A stretch of DNA of 64,000 nt from Nothopassalora personata (Eukaryota > Ascomycota > Dothideomycetes > Mycosphaerellales > Mycosphaerellaceae), in NCBI GenBank assembly GCA_033816765.1, contig CM066294.1:2790001-2854000 (forward strand), in the 5' to 3' direction. The position numbers and the translations under genes are program-made. This document shows positions 31,380 through 44,005 of this stretch, piece after piece (position 1 is the first letter of the stretch; each line of letters begins with the position of its first letter). The notes under the pieces were generated by a model. The model was not told the DNA's origin and did not search any database. It saw only the letters and a list, made by a program, of their open reading frames with translations.

Positions 31380-32061
31380 ATGTCATACAATATCCTCCAG
31401 CTTCAGAGCCGCCGCCTTGCTGACCCTTGCGAACCTCCATCTTCGCCTCGCCCGTTGAACTCGACACGAGACAGCGCAGCACCTGTTGCGACTCCTATCA
31501 TGCTGCACCGCTCAATGCCGTCGCAACAGGCCTTTAGCGGCCCGACCTTAGGGGCCACAGCGCAGTTCCTCGCACAGCTACAGTGGCAGGATAATTCGCG
31601 ACTTATCCTGTCTGCTATTTAATGCACCTCATCAATGGAGCACCAGGCGTCACCGTCGCCAATACCGCAACTCTCATCCAAACCTTCGCCCTTAGTGTCC
31701 GTCAGATCTTCTTCAAGGTTCCCACTACCAGCAATCCGGCCACGACCAACTACCTCAATGGAACTAGCCACACAGAAATGGAGATGGTAAGATTCAGCGT
31801 CGACTCGATGTCGTGAAGGCAGACCTGTACTGACATGTTCATGGGCACAGAGTCTCGGACCCCCGTCTCGTCGGCCTGCCCGTCAACATCCTTGCTGGCA
31901 TGAACGTCAACTACGACTTGTCTGACTGCAAGATCAAAAATCTTCAGGCACTTTTGACGATTCCGGCACAGGTCGGTGGAGTTCCAGAGAATGCCGCGCT
32001 TATTATGGAAGTCATCTTGAGCGCAGGGTATGCCATGCAGTCGTCTTCGGCGTCTTCTTAG
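31380..32061 (+). pseudogene. Decayed unknown gene
   Basis: Coherent protein-like segments follow one another in shifting plus frames: CDSYHAAPLNAVATG, then SGPTLGATAQFLAQLQWQDN, GVTVANTATLIQTFALSVRQ and IFFKVPTTSNPATTNYLNGT. After an intron-like GTAAGA...CACAG (about 31786-31849) come VSDPRLVGLPVNILAGMNV, IKNLQALLTIPAQVGGVPEN and a serine-rich end with TAG at 32059-32061. The joins need frame changes near 31530 and 31610, and the intron phase does not fit, so the gene is probably inactive. No family is recognised. Asparagine- and alanine-rich composition suggests a secreted or cell-surface protein. Confidence 0.4.
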
Positions 32062-32315
32062 AAAAGGTAGCTTCGTGAGATTCTTCCACTCCATTATCAA
32101 GCGATGCCGCCGCTTATGCCCTGTATATATCTCATAAAACATATGCCATTACGTGAACGCTATCACTGGCCAATATCTCCACACTCGCTCGCTCTAATGC
32201 AGCGATACCCCAACATCCACAACGATCCTGACACCAGCCAAGCTTCTAGATCTGAACAAGATATTGCGCCACAGCAATGCCAACATGAACGCTCACCATC
32301 AAGTGCCAAAGAACA

Positions 32316-35300
32316 TTACGACGGCCTCTTGAAGAATTCAACCCCGAGTGCCGGCGTCTCGACATGCTTATTACTCGGCGCGCCCTCGTTCTTCCGTCGC
32401 TCGAAAAAATTATGGCATTCGCTCACGACCATTGTCCATTCTGCAAGAGCTCTACCGCTGTATCGTGCTCTGCCTACGCTTGCGCCACGAGGCTCGACGG
32501 CTTTCATCGCGCCTTCGACTGAGTATCGTTTGTTCGAATGGCTCTGGAGGTACTGTTGTGCGGGTGGCGGAAGTCTTGGTGGGAAAAGCCGCACTGGCGG
32601 CATTGGCTTATTCGCAGGATGAAACTCGAGAGAGAACTTGAAAGTGAGACTTCGATACTGCGGTTGGGTCGCGGGCTTCGCTGACTCTCCAGTGCCAGGA
32701 GTCTTCTTGGACGCGCTGGGGTCGTCTGTCGCTGCTCGTGTTATCGGAGATGGCGTTTCAGGGGTGGCCTTCGATTTGGACATGTCTTGGGCAGGACCCC
32801 TAGCCTTCGACCGAGCTTTCGAGCCGATCATTTTTCTGAGAAAGCCACCAATGCTCTTGGGTGACTCGGTGTCTGAGTCCAGTCCATTAGACGACGGCGA
32901 GGCTGGTCTTGAGTCTGCGCCATCTAGAAGCGCCGCGGCTTCAGATGTACGTCTCCAAGCAGGCTTCTGCATCGACGCATCTCTGAGCAAGCCTTCAAAG
33001 GTCAAAAAAGATCCGCCAGTAGTAGCTTGATTGTCTGTTCTAACAATGATCAGCCTTCGTCCAGGAGCTGGATTACACGGACTAGTGACGGGCGGTAAGG
33101 ACTGATCCCGCTCGGCAGCATCGCGCAAATGCAGATAGTGCGCCCACGTGTCCTGAAGTCGCTGCTGTAATGTCTCCAGCATCTCTAGGTCAGCATCGCC
33201 ATCGTCGCTGTCATGTCGCCCAAGCCGCCAGCACAATAGTCGCATGAAGTAAGCTCTGACCATTGGACACCAATGGTTGAATCTGCTCTCGAAGACATCG
33301 GGATCCAAAAGCAAGCTCAGGCAAAGATTCGTCCTTCGATTCCATTCTTGACCAAACATGTTCCAAACCGTGAAGAGGAAAGCATATAACCTAATTTCGG
33401 TCATGGTGTTGTTGCTCTCGATCATCTTCCTGCAGACAGTCTGCCAAAACTCCTGATTCAGCAGCGGACCTTCGGTATTCTTCAGCTGCTCATAGCGGAT
33501 GAGGATGACCAAAGCTTCTTCCATGAGGTCGAGGAGTACATAGCAAGCCGAGTGGTCGAACAGCGATGTGGCTCTGGCGGCAGCTTGTAGCAGGTTGTTG
33601 AATGACTGCGCGAACAGCTCCCTTGCAAGAGGATGATCGCCAGTTCGCTCCGATAGGAAGTCTCGTATCAACATAATCAGGCGGTTCTCGGCCATGAGAC
33701 GAATGGCATTTGTTGGCGGTAAAGGCAAAGTCGTGGCAACAGCATCTGGATCTCCGAGCATCTCGTCGAAGGTCGGGGTCGGTCCCGTTGTCAAGTCCTG
33801 CTGGTTCTGAGCGGCTTCTCGATGGATCGTGGCATCAAGACTGGCCAGCATCTGCGCGTGTACAAGAAGCATGCCCGGTGCACACATTCTTTCCTTTTTG
33901 GTAGAATCCGACGGCAGGAAGTCCGTAACAAGAATGTGAAAGTGCTTGGTGAAAACATAGAACAAATCACTCTCCCTTCCATTCCAGCGATTGAGCCACG
34001 TTCCCCACCATTCTACTTGCGATGTTCCGAGCGGGAGAGGCGGAGGGGTCCTGAGCCTGCGCATGTATTTCATAAGCGAAGTGAAGCCGAGTTGGTGAAG
34101 TGCAGGTGGGAAGTTGGCGACAATGTCTGCAGCGAACTCCGTCATCTGGTCGAACTTGCCAATGCCATTTTCGGACAGGACCCGTCGCAGAGTGTTCATG
34201 GGGAGCTCCCACAAGCGGACCAGAACATCTGCTATGCCGGGCACAAACATGAAGGCGTATGCACACGCTTTGCCACAAAAAGCTACCAGACTGGCTGATG
34301 CATTCCGTAATGACATCTTGTCCACGACAAAGGCCATCTGTGAGCTCAGGTTCTGCACGAAGATGTTTCGCACGTTATGGTGGACCGAGTCCGATACGAA
34401 GTCCGAGGATGCTGAACGCAGCGAAGTGTTCGAGCGATTGCCAGTCGACAGTGCCGCCCTCGTCCGCTCGACAAGCGGGCAGAATGGAGAAGGCGACAAG
34501 CGCCACTCTGGACGTTCCATAATTCCAGAGATGCCTTCCAGAATGACAGGTCTGTCAGTACCTGAAATTGATTGATTATTACGTCCGTGAAGCAGCTCCA
34601 CCAGACCAATCCACCACTGATTGAGAATGTTGACCCTGCGATTCAGATCCTCTGGTCTTAAAGTCTTGTTTGATGGATGATCGGCATAGCTTCTCAAGAA
34701 GGGCAGCACTGAATTGCGAACAACATTCGCCTTGAGCGACAACGTTTTCGAGGAGAACTTAGTGAAGTCGCCCTCCAAAGTACGAAAGACATTCCATAGC
34801 TCATCTTTCTTCTTCGTGACGCCAGATAGCGGACTGGGCTGATGAACCATTTGAGAGGATACTAGCCTGGGCAACGGGGCTGCACGATCCGACATTGGCG
34901 AAGAGGACCTCAGGTTTGGCAGCTTGTCTGTGGAGAATGATCTGGGCAGTGCAGGCACAGCCGGTACCACATACTCGGCGTTCGTAGGTAATGCTGAGGC
35001 GCACTCATCGTTGGTGGCGACTTTCGTCAACTTGTTGCGAGAACTCTTCTTCCGCAGAAATGTGCTTCGCCGCTTCACAGATGGCTCAGTGTCCTGTTCG
35101 TCGCCAGACTGTGGACTCTGCTTCCGGTCTTTGGCCCCCCTTCCGCTCTTTGAAGTTAGAGTTCGCGTGATCAACGACTTTCTTCGACCATCCGTAGCTT
35201 TGGACTCCTCAGGAATGGTGTCTATAGATACAGATCCGGCGATACTTTCTTGCTTTGTAGGCGATGGTGATCGTGAAGGCGTTGATGGCGCAGAATTCTG

Positions 35301-35921
35301 GAAAGAATGCTTGGAGAAGCGTCTCGAGAACGATTTGTTCGAGAGCACGGACGGGCGATGCTGGCTCGAGCCAGGAGTGGTGGCAGTTGTTGATTCTGTC
35401 CTTGTTGATTCCAAACTTGTGCCAGACTGTCGAACCGAAGACTCAATGCTGCTGCGCTTAGACGCACTTGGAGACTTCTGAAGCCCTACGACTATCTCGT
35501 GTGCCTGAGGTGGTGGAATGGCGTGATCATGCTCGTCTGGCGCACTCAGGCTCCCAGAATCTGGTACTGAAGTGTCTGACTGGGAAATGACCTCGATGTC
35601 ATCCTTCAGCGGATGTTCTGGCAGCGGAAAGTCTTTGATCTCCACAATGTCTGGGTTGATACAGTGCTCATCGTTGGCAGCAGGCAGATACGTGTAGGAT
35701 GCCGCTCGCGGTAGATCTTCATTCTTCCTGTGTACTGCCGTCGCGTGGCGGCTCGTGGCCGACTCTTTCCGACTGCCTCGTCCGCCTCTTGCGAATGTGC
35801 CCTGGTGTGGTGCTTCCGGCGCGTGCCCGTTCAGCCGCTCAGTCGCAACTGTAGCCATGCCCGATAGCTTTTGCCAAGCCTCGTCTCTTGTTTCGACGAG
35901 TCCTGCCCTATGATGTCCCAT
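32316..35921 (-). CDS. DUF1765 / UPF0592 family protein
   Basis: An intronless 1201-residue frame. The first 350 residues are low-complexity and serine/charge-rich (probably disordered). The conserved block begins with KDELWNVFRTLEGDFTKFSS and continues with RRVNILNQWWIGLVELLHGR, ISGIMERPEWRLSPSPFC and FVVDKMSLRNASASLVAFCG. Further helical blocks reach LYAFLFTVWNMFGQEWNRRT and FESRFNHWCPMVRAYFMRLL. The C-terminus ends with ALAEWTMVVSECHNFFERRK. This architecture matches the fungal DUF1765 (UPF0592) family. I know of no established biochemical function, and the family has been listed as a membrane protein in databases without clear evidence. Alternative starts are 35921 or 35858 (MATVATERLNG). 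It is the last intact host gene before the repeat block. Confidence 0.88.
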   Translation of the reverse strand: MGHHRAGLVETRDEAWQKLSGMATVATERLNGHAPEAPHQGTFARGGRGSRKESATSRHATAVHRKNEDLPRAASYTYLPAANDEHCINPDIVEIKDFPLPEHPLKDDIEVISQSDTSVPDSGSLSAPDEHDHAIPPPQAHEIVVGLQKSPSASKRSSIESSVRQSGTSLESTRTESTTATTPGSSQHRPSVLSNKSFSRRFSKHSFQNSAPSTPSRSPSPTKQESIAGSVSIDTIPEESKATDGRRKSLITRTLTSKSGRGAKDRKQSPQSGDEQDTEPSVKRRSTFLRKKSSRNKLTKVATNDECASALPTNAEYVVPAVPALPRSFSTDKLPNLRSSSPMSDRAAPLPRLVSSQMVHQPSPLSGVTKKKDELWNVFRTLEGDFTKFSSKTLSLKANVVRNSVLPFLRSYADHPSNKTLRPEDLNRRVNILNQWWIGLVELLHGRNNQSISGTDRPVILEGISGIMERPEWRLSPSPFCPLVERTRAALSTGNRSNTSLRSASSDFVSDSVHHNVRNIFVQNLSSQMAFVVDKMSLRNASASLVAFCGKACAYAFMFVPGIADVLVRLWELPMNTLRRVLSENGIGKFDQMTEFAADIVANFPPALHQLGFTSLMKYMRRLRTPPPLPLGTSQVEWWGTWLNRWNGRESDLFYVFTKHFHILVTDFLPSDSTKKERMCAPGMLLVHAQMLASLDATIHREAAQNQQDLTTGPTPTFDEMLGDPDAVATTLPLPPTNAIRLMAENRLIMLIRDFLSERTGDHPLARELFAQSFNNLLQAAARATSLFDHSACYVLLDLMEEALVILIRYEQLKNTEGPLLNQEFWQTVCRKMIESNNTMTEIRLYAFLFTVWNMFGQEWNRRTNLCLSLLLDPDVFESRFNHWCPMVRAYFMRLLCWRLGRHDSDDGDADLEMLETLQQRLQDTWAHYLHLRDAAERDQSLPPVTSPCNPAPGRRLIIVRTDNQATTGGSFLTFEGLLRDASMQKPAWRRTSEAAALLDGADSRPASPSSNGLDSDTESPKSIGGFLRKMIGSKARSKARGPAQDMSKSKATPETPSPITRAATDDPSASKKTPGTGESAKPATQPQYRSLTFKFSLEFHPANKPMPPVRLFPPRLPPPAQQYLQSHSNKRYSVEGAMKAVEPRGASVGRARYSGRALAEWTMVVSECHNFFERRKNEGAPSNKHVETPALGVEFFKRPS

Positions 35922-36800
35922 TATTGCTCCATGTCGCGACGCTTGACGAGGGGCAGCGCTCGACGCGAGCAGCTCTGAAAAGTCGTCCCCGCCGCCTTCG
36001 GTGCGGCCTCTCGCGGGGATGCTCGTGGTCTTGTGACAGACCTTCGAAACTGGCGCCGTGGTGCCGGGTTGGGTGATGCAATTCCGACTGCGATCCGTGT
36101 TAAGGCTGCAACTCTTCGTTCCCTACCCCGTCAGTCACACAGCCTGCAACGAGCGATATACAAGAAGCCACGATGCTGTGACAAGCACGTCTGCTAGAGT
36201 TTGGAGGTTCTGGCGGAGGCGTGAGCTGCTGGCGCTTGGTGTGGTCCGCCATGCCGACCGTTGCTGAGCCTAACAAGCTAAGACTTGTTGATGACAGGGA
36301 AGATGGTTTCATCCAAAGTGTGGATGCAGCTAGAACTATTTCGGTCCGTTCCACTACTCTATAAGCCTATCGAAATCTCCCTCCATCGTCTCACCGGGTG
36401 GCGCACCGCTTGTGCTTGACGCTGCTTGTTCCATACACTATGGACCACTTCATAATTCGGCCATAACGCGCCCAGGAGAGGTATTGGACACGCCGACTGT
36501 GCAGACAGGTCTCCAAAACAGGAGCCAGCTTCCACGCGACGAAGAAGGAACGACCGGGCTCCGGACGGCAGGGAATGGCTTGCATGATCCGTTCCCACTA
36601 AGCAGCCGTGCTCTAGCACGCCGAGCTGCCGAGCATAGCAATTATATTAATATGCATCCTGAATGCAGCATGGTGGCACAGCACAATAGACAAGGGGGCG
36701 GCAGCACGAGCAATAGAGGGTCGCGAGCTGCAACGTGCTGTCGGCCCGTTACAGACCAGTGGTCAGCGAGTGTCAATACTCGAAAAGTCGAATGGCGGAC
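35922..36800. other. Intergenic, promoter of the DUF1765 gene up to the repeat boundary
   Basis: Composition remains balanced with normal CA/TG content until about 36,790. Small frames on both strands are unconvincing. The switch to AT-rich DNA is abrupt within about 50 bases. Confidence 0.45.
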
Positions 36801-38663
36801 CGTATTTTTAACTATAGGCAGACCCTATACTAAGTTATTGTAACATATAACTAGTCGCATTATCGATCTATGTAATTAAGGTATACTATACCCTATTAAC
36901 GTATAGTTATAGATAAATAATATACTCTAATTAGTACCTAAATTAAGAATATTATAACCTCGTACGTATATATCCTACTAATCTCGTCTACTACGTAGAG
37001 TTGTTTATAAAATTAAATTCTAATTCTATAGTATCTAGTACCGTATTCTTATTCTTAATAAACACCTAGATTATAAGGGTAGCCTATAGCTAACCCTTAT
37101 ATATAATACGGCTATGCCCGGCTTAGTAAGCCGTACGTAACGCGTATACGTATACTAAGAGACACGTATAGCGTCTATAGAAGAAGGTAAGCTTTAGTTT
37201 ATCTACGATTAGAAGATTATAGGCTACTATATATTACGATATTCCCTTATAGCCTTACGGTCCTTATAGTTCTAAAGCTTCCTCTCGTTATAATCTATAT
37301 ACGCTATAGAGCCCGATCGCGACGCGTACGACGGTAAGTCGCCTACGCCCCCCCTAAGCCCTAGAGTATAGTAGTAGGCGCATCGTATAGCCTTAGTTAC
37401 GAGAAGAGAGGCCTTACGGGCTAAGATTAAAGAGTAAGAGATATAGCGGAAGATTAAGCGGCTAGAGATCTTACGCGCTATAAGCGTACCGCCTCTAGAG
37501 CGTATAGGAGGGAGGAGAGAAGACTACCTCCCTACTATAACCCCTACCTCTATCTCTATAACTACTAACGATAATATTATAGTACGAGGCGCGGCCGTAG
37601 CGTATACGACGCGACCGCGTCTAATAGAGCCGACGCCTTTTAGAGGGGATTCGATAAGGAAGGTAAGGGTATTCCTTCGGGAGCTCTTACTTATCTTCGC
37701 CCTCTTAGGTACTATATACGCGATAGACAAATTAAAGGTCCTATATAGGGCTATATACCTTAGCGGAGAGGTAAGCGAGCGATAGTATACTAACTATAGC
37801 GCCGTTAACCTTATAGGGTATATATACTAGGACTTTAAGGAGTTCTATTAAGACGTATACGGCGATCCTATAAATCGCGTACTTAACATTATATTAAAGT
37901 ACGAGGTTATAAAATAGAAGGATAACTAGATAGCGCGATAGTTTGCGACTAAGCTAGATATTATAGAAGACTAGTTAGGTAACTACTTAGAAGCGTAACG
38001 TATACGGCACCTACTAGTAAAGCTTACGCCTCGCTTACGGTCCGCTATCGTTAGCTACTATAATATCCCTACGACTAGAGAAGACCTAGTAGTTCTAGCC
38101 TCGCGTATCGAAAGTACTAAGCGCCGAGGTAGTAGCGGAGGGCACGACCGTAGGTAGTATATACGCCGTAAGCGCGAAGCTAAGGATATATATAAGTAGG
38201 CTAATCGCCTAAAGTAATAGAAGTTAAGTTAAGTACCGGGCGCCTTAGGTACGAGTTAGTAGTAAGACGCCGGTAGCTCGTCTTTAACTAGCTAGAAGTC
38301 GAAAGTAGAGTACTACGGCTACGGTAAGAAGGGTTACTATAAGACGGAGTGCCTAAATAGATACCTATAGAAGGACCGTAACGCGTAAGCGGTTCGTAGG
38401 CTAGGAACTATCGAGGCTTTAACTAAGAAGGGCGAATAGGGAAAAGGTAGAGGACTAGGTAAGGGTCGCTCCTAAGTCCGAGTTTCTATATAGACCTCTT
38501 AAGGTAAGTCGATACGAGTCTAGCGTATTACTTACGAGACGCCGTCGAGACGCGTAAGGGCTTTTGCGAGGCTATATTTCTTCTAGATAACGGTATAGAT
38601 TTAAGCTTAGTATCGTACGAGTATATACTCTAATACTAGATATAGCCTATTAATAGTATAAAG
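36801..38663 (+). mobile_element. RIP-mutated Ty3/gypsy element, left part (Gag side)
   Basis: CA and TG dinucleotides are nearly absent while TA and CG remain, and former tryptophan codons read TAG throughout, the signature of RIP. A plus-strand Gag-like sequence can be followed with stops. A CCHC knuckle relic lies at about 38,311-38,352 (YYGYGKKGYYKTEC), where the expected C and H positions have become Y. A protease-like relic (LLDNGIDLSLVS) follows near 38,580. The element is cut at 38,663 by a copia insertion and resumes at 44,399. Its exact 5' boundary and LTR were not resolved; the AT-rich sequence starts near 36,800. Confidence 0.75.
38659..38663. repeat. Target-site duplication TAAAG, left copy
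   Basis: TAAAG immediately precedes the left LTR (TGTTAAAAGG) and recurs immediately after the right LTR at 44,394-44,398. Five bases is the usual duplication size for copia elements. Confidence 0.85.
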
Positions 38664-38970
38664 TGTTAAAAGGTATATAAGGGGTATTTAGGCGAGGTAG
38701 CGGAAGGATAGTACTATACTTAGACAGTAGAGAAGGATATAGTAGGATAGCGTGTATCTATATATAGTATACTACCGGTGTATATATGTTAGATAGACTA
38801 CGTCTAACCTACTAGCTAGCGTTTAGGTAGTTACGTAATCCGATTATATAAGCCTAGAGTAGTGTTAGATTAATACTACTTCCTAGATTACGTAACTGTA
38901 GTTATATAACTAAAGTAGCTGTCTACCTAGACACCTTCTTTTAAGACCGGATAACCTGCAATTCTTAACA
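38664..38970. repeat. LTR of minus-strand copia element (its 3' LTR), 307 bases
   Basis: Starts TGTTAAAAGG and ends TTCTTAACA, with the canonical TG...CA ends. It matches 44,025-44,393 with scattered C/T and G/A differences and lacks a 62-base duplication present there. Confidence 0.88.
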
Positions 38971-41900
38971 CTCCTACTTAGGTTAGAAGGTCTCTAACAA
39001 TCCCTATGTAAGCTAGAGCTACCTTATAAAGTTTTAAAACTGCTAGCTATTAAGTAGCTTAGTTAGCCTATTAGTAACTATGTCCTTTATATAGTAGTAC
39101 TCTACTATAATATTCCTCTACTACTAGAGATATCTAATAAAGTTGTATGTAATATTAATATGCTTTAACCTTTTATACATATAGGCATCTTTAATAAGTA
39201 TTAAAGCTACTTAGTTGTTACCTATAAACTTTACTAGTCTTAGCTTATTAATAGTGCTCTTACTTACCTTTATGCTTAGTTAGAATAGACTGTCTCTAAT
39301 AAGCTCTAGGTACCTTATTTCTCTAAGGACTATAGTAAGAAACTATAACTACTTAGTAGCTACATTTATAGCTATAAATTTAGCTTCTATTGTTAATGTT
39401 ATAATAGACTTCTATTTCCTACTTATCTAGGATACTAGTGCTCTATAGAGCATCTATATAAATTCTAGAATTAAGACTCTATCTACCTTGTCTATAGTAT
39501 AATCTAAGTCTAAGTATCCCTAGAGTAAACCTAATCCTCTCCTATACATTAAACTAAGGTCTAGGTATAATCTTAGGTATCTAGTTAGTTTCTTTAATGC
39601 CTTTATATGCTACTTTAAGGGGTTAGTAATATATAAGCTAATTCTTCTAAGGGGAAAAGCTAAGTCTAGTCTTATTATTGTTATAGGCTATATCTAGGTA
39701 CTATTGTAGCTCTAGTATTCCTATTTGTTATACCTCTTATCTATTTTAGCTATAGGCTTTAAGTCCTTATAGCTATCTATAGGTAATTAGATTAGAGTAG
39801 CCTTCTCTCTATTTATGCTTATTTTAGTAAGGTTATTTTAGACATAGTGTCCTTAGTTAAGTTTTAGAGTCCCTTAGGATCTGTCCCTTATAATTCTTAT
39901 ACTAAGGATCTTATTAGGTTCCCTAAGGTCTTTAATCTTAAAAACCTTTCTAAATTTAGCCTTAAACTACTAAACATCTAACAGCTTTAGAGCTATAATA
40001 GGTATGTTATCTATATAAGTAAGAACTATAATGTTTCTCCCTCTATAGATAAGGAGGCATAGATCTATTTATAACTAAGTAAATCTAATCTGTTCTAGCT
40101 TTATAATATAGAGCTTATTCTAGTCTCTAGCTGCTTACTTAAGTCTATATAAGCTTCTAAGGACCTTAAGGGCTATGTTTAGTAGAACCTTAACTCCTAG
40201 AGGTAGGATTATATAGATATCTTTAAGAAGGCTACTTTTAGTAAAAGCATTGTTTATATTAATCTAGTACATCTTAAGATCCTTCTTATAAACTATAGCT
40301 ATAAAAACCCTAAGGGTGTTATATCTAATAGTTAGTATAAAGGTCTCTTTAAAGTCTATACTATATTTCTATAAAAAGCCTCTTATAACTAGTCTTGCCT
40401 TAAACTTTTTAATAGCTCTACTAATTATTCTTTTTATATTAAAGACCTACCTAGATGTTACTAAGTTTACACCCTTTAGTAGTATAACTAGTTCCTAGGT
40501 GTTGTTACTTTCTAAGGTAATCAGTTCTTTCTAGATTGCCTCTTTCTATATATGTCCCTATTTAGGGTCTCCTACTGCTACCTTATAGGACTTTAGGATT
40601 AGCACTTCCTACTAATAGGCTATAGCCTACCTAATAGCAGTAAATGCATACTCTTCTATATTATTTAAAATTTCCTTAACCTAGCTTATAGATAGATTAA
40701 GATAAAGCATCTAAGCAATTAATGCTCTATAATACTTAGCCTTATACTCTAAGTTATATTTATCTTTATCCCCCCTTAACCTCTTATTGCCTATAACTTA
40801 AGGTAGCTATTAATGTAGATTATCTTAAGTAATCTTATCTCTATTTTCTTTTAGAGCTTCTTCCCTAAACTTCTAGTAATCTCTAATGTTCTTTAGAGGT
40901 AGGGGAAGATATACAAATAATAGTTTAGCTTGTAGTAGTGGTTCTAATAACTTAGGCTCCTATAGGGGATATCCGGCCTAGGCTAGATATTTATTAGCCG
41001 GCTAAACTCCGGCTTTAGTAGCCTAGGGATATCTAGCCTAGGCTAGATATCGCATTGGCCTCCTAATAGGATTACGCTATAGTACTTTATTTAACTAGTT
41101 AGTAAAGGTAACACTAAGATTTATATTACCTCCCTTCTTATTCTTAAACTAGTTAACTTAGCTATAGGCCTTAACAGTCTTTATATCTAGCTCCTAGAAC
41201 AGCTATTGCTTTGTAGTATTCTTAGAATATCCTATAAACATAGCTTCTTTTCCTCTGTTTATTAGTTTGTCTTTTCTTAAGCCTTAAGGTTAGGATCTTA
41301 GGTTAATATAGACTATAGCTTTGTATCCCTAGACACGCAAATAATTAACTAATAGTACCTAGCTAGTAAAGGCTTCTTTAGGGGAAAGAGTAATACTATT
41401 AATAATTAGCCTATTTAGCAGTCTGTTTCTAACTATAGTTTAAGCTTATAGAGCTTTAGGCTAGAACTTAACTAGCATCTTTAAGTCTTTAAGCATAGCT
41501 CTTACTATATTCTCTAAGGCTTAAATTAACCTTTCTATAGGTCTATTTTAAAGTAAGTTATAGGCATTAGCTATGTCTATCTAAATGCTATACTCCTTCT
41601 CCTACTATTTTAGTAAGGATAGAATCTTCCTTATACTATTACTCCTTACTATAGATAGAAAACATCTTAACTTTATTTCTGCCTAAGATTTCTATTCCTA
41701 TAGAACTATAGGAGCATTACTCCTAGCCCTTAGGGGATATGTCTATTTCTTCCTAGAGAAGTTATCTACAATCTTAAGCTAGTACTTATATCCTAGTCTT
41801 AAGACTACATCCTAAGATAGCCTATAGATATTAATAGAGATAAGGGCTAGCCTTTCTTCTTTTCTCTCTATAGTAGCTCCCTTAAACTTTCTAATGTTTA

Positions 41901-44005
41901 TAAGTAAGTACACTTTATAATTATAATGTTTAGAGGGAATAGGAATAGGATCTTTCTTATTAGTAACTATATATAGGTTTCTTAGTAGTCCCTTACTAAG
42001 GTATATATATCTTCTATGCTATAGCTCCTACTAATCTTTAGACTTAGTAGCTGCTATAGTAAACTTATCTATATCCTAAGATAGCATTGCCTAGGTAAAA
42101 GGCTTAATCTATTTAGAGATACTATAGATAAATAGAACCCCTCCTTTTATCTTTGTCTAGACAACTAGTTTACTAGAAAGGGATTTAAGGGTAAAACTAG
42201 GTAGTTAAACAGTAAACTAGTAGCTAAACTAATTCTATAAAACAAGACTAACTCTAAGACTAAGAATAAACAAGACATTCTCTAAGACAATCTACTTCCT
42301 AGAAGGGCCCCCTATTACTACACTCCCTATATATATAGCTTGTAGGAAGCTACCCCTAACCTTAATCTACTTCCTCTATAATAGAGGTTTTAGGGACCTA
42401 AAAAGTAAATCTTAGTTAGTTATATAGGATAAAGCATAAGAGTTAAGTAACTACTCTAAGGAGGGGTACTTACCTTTAGCTTCGATAGTTAAATAGGTAA
42501 CCTTATTAACCTTATTATCTTTAGAAGGTGTTTTACTGTCTAATAATAGTAGTTAATCTTCTTAGGTTATATAAGCTCTAGCTAGTTTTCTAGATAAGGA
42601 CTTCTTCTTGTTTATATTCCTTATCTCTTCTACTATGCTCTTAATTACCTCTAGGACATTACAGATTTTAGGTAATATTAATCTTCTTCTCCTAGGAGGT
42701 AATAATTGTCTCTTAGCAACAGAGTAGTAGGTTCCTCTATTAGCAGTAGGGTATGTACCTCTACTAGGCTTGTCCTTATTCCTAATAGCTTACTTAGTAA
42801 AAGAAAGCTTAGGGCATCTTAATATAAAATGTTTGCCTCTATAAAGGTAATAATTCATTCCTCCCTAAAAGCTAGACTTTGCTAGCATAGCTGTTTCTTA
42901 GTAGGTAACATCTAGTCTTAATCTATGTACCTCTAGTAGTTATAGACAATCTTTATATAATAGGCCTAGTTAGGCTATAATAGTGTTCTTAGTTTTAAGA
43001 TACACCTTAGGTAAGGATTAAAGTAGATACTTTAGCTTTCTTATAGGCTCTTTATAGTAAGCCTCTACTAGATCTACTTTAGTAATCCTTCTTATAAGGT
43101 TACTAAGGTAAGTCTAGGCTTGCCTAATTATTATGTCCTCTGTTATTTTAAAGTTAATTAGTTCTTAAACAACTGCTATAGTATATATAGCATAAACCTT
43201 ACTATACTTTACCTATATCTTAGTCTAGATTTCCCTAGCTAGCTAGGTCTCTAACACTTTATTAAGGTTATTAGATAAAAGGTAGATAAGAATCTTATAT
43301 CTAGCCTTTATATTAGCTTTCCTACTAGCTAGACTGTACATTAATACATTTAGTCTACTACTAGTAGCTAATAGCTCTAATTTAAAGAGTAGTATAGAGC
43401 TATAGGTATATAAGAGTAGCTAGCTACCATCTACTACCTAAAGCAAATCTTTAGACTTAAGATGTGTCTTTATATATATAAACTATAGTCTCTAGTTATC
43501 CTTAGCTAGGATAGGTGCAGCCCTCTTCCTACTAATATTACTATTCCTAGATTTAAGCTCTATGTTTCTTTTATAATGTAGGTAGTAGGTTAGCTACCTA
43601 TAGAAGGAAAGGACGGTAGGTCGGTCGGTTAGTAGATGTAGACAGGTAGCTATCTATAGGGAAGGGAAAGATTTGACAATTAATATCTAGCCTAGGCTAG
43701 ATACTATTAGTAGTAGATCTAAGACTCTTTAACTCTATTTTAGTAGAACAATTTTAGTTAATAGAGACTCTCTAGTCTTAATATAACTCTTCCTAGTAAG
43801 CTCGCCTACTTTTCTAAGGTATTAATATAGGCTCTATAACGTAGAGATCTAATAGTGTCTTACTAGGCACTTTCACGACTAATATGCACTATTAATCTAT
43901 AACACTTCCTATATAATGCGGAGGCGGCCTCTAGTCTACCCTTCCTTTTAATCCCGTAGAGGAATAACTATAATACGACTATACTATAAGGATAGGCTAA
44001 ACTGT

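Noticed and set aside
37524..37730. Open frames of 60-100 codons inside the RIP-mutated block (also 40316-40498, 48261-48491, 51554-51739)
   Set aside because: They are antisense shadows where RIP created few stops on that strand; the coding relics lie on the other strand.
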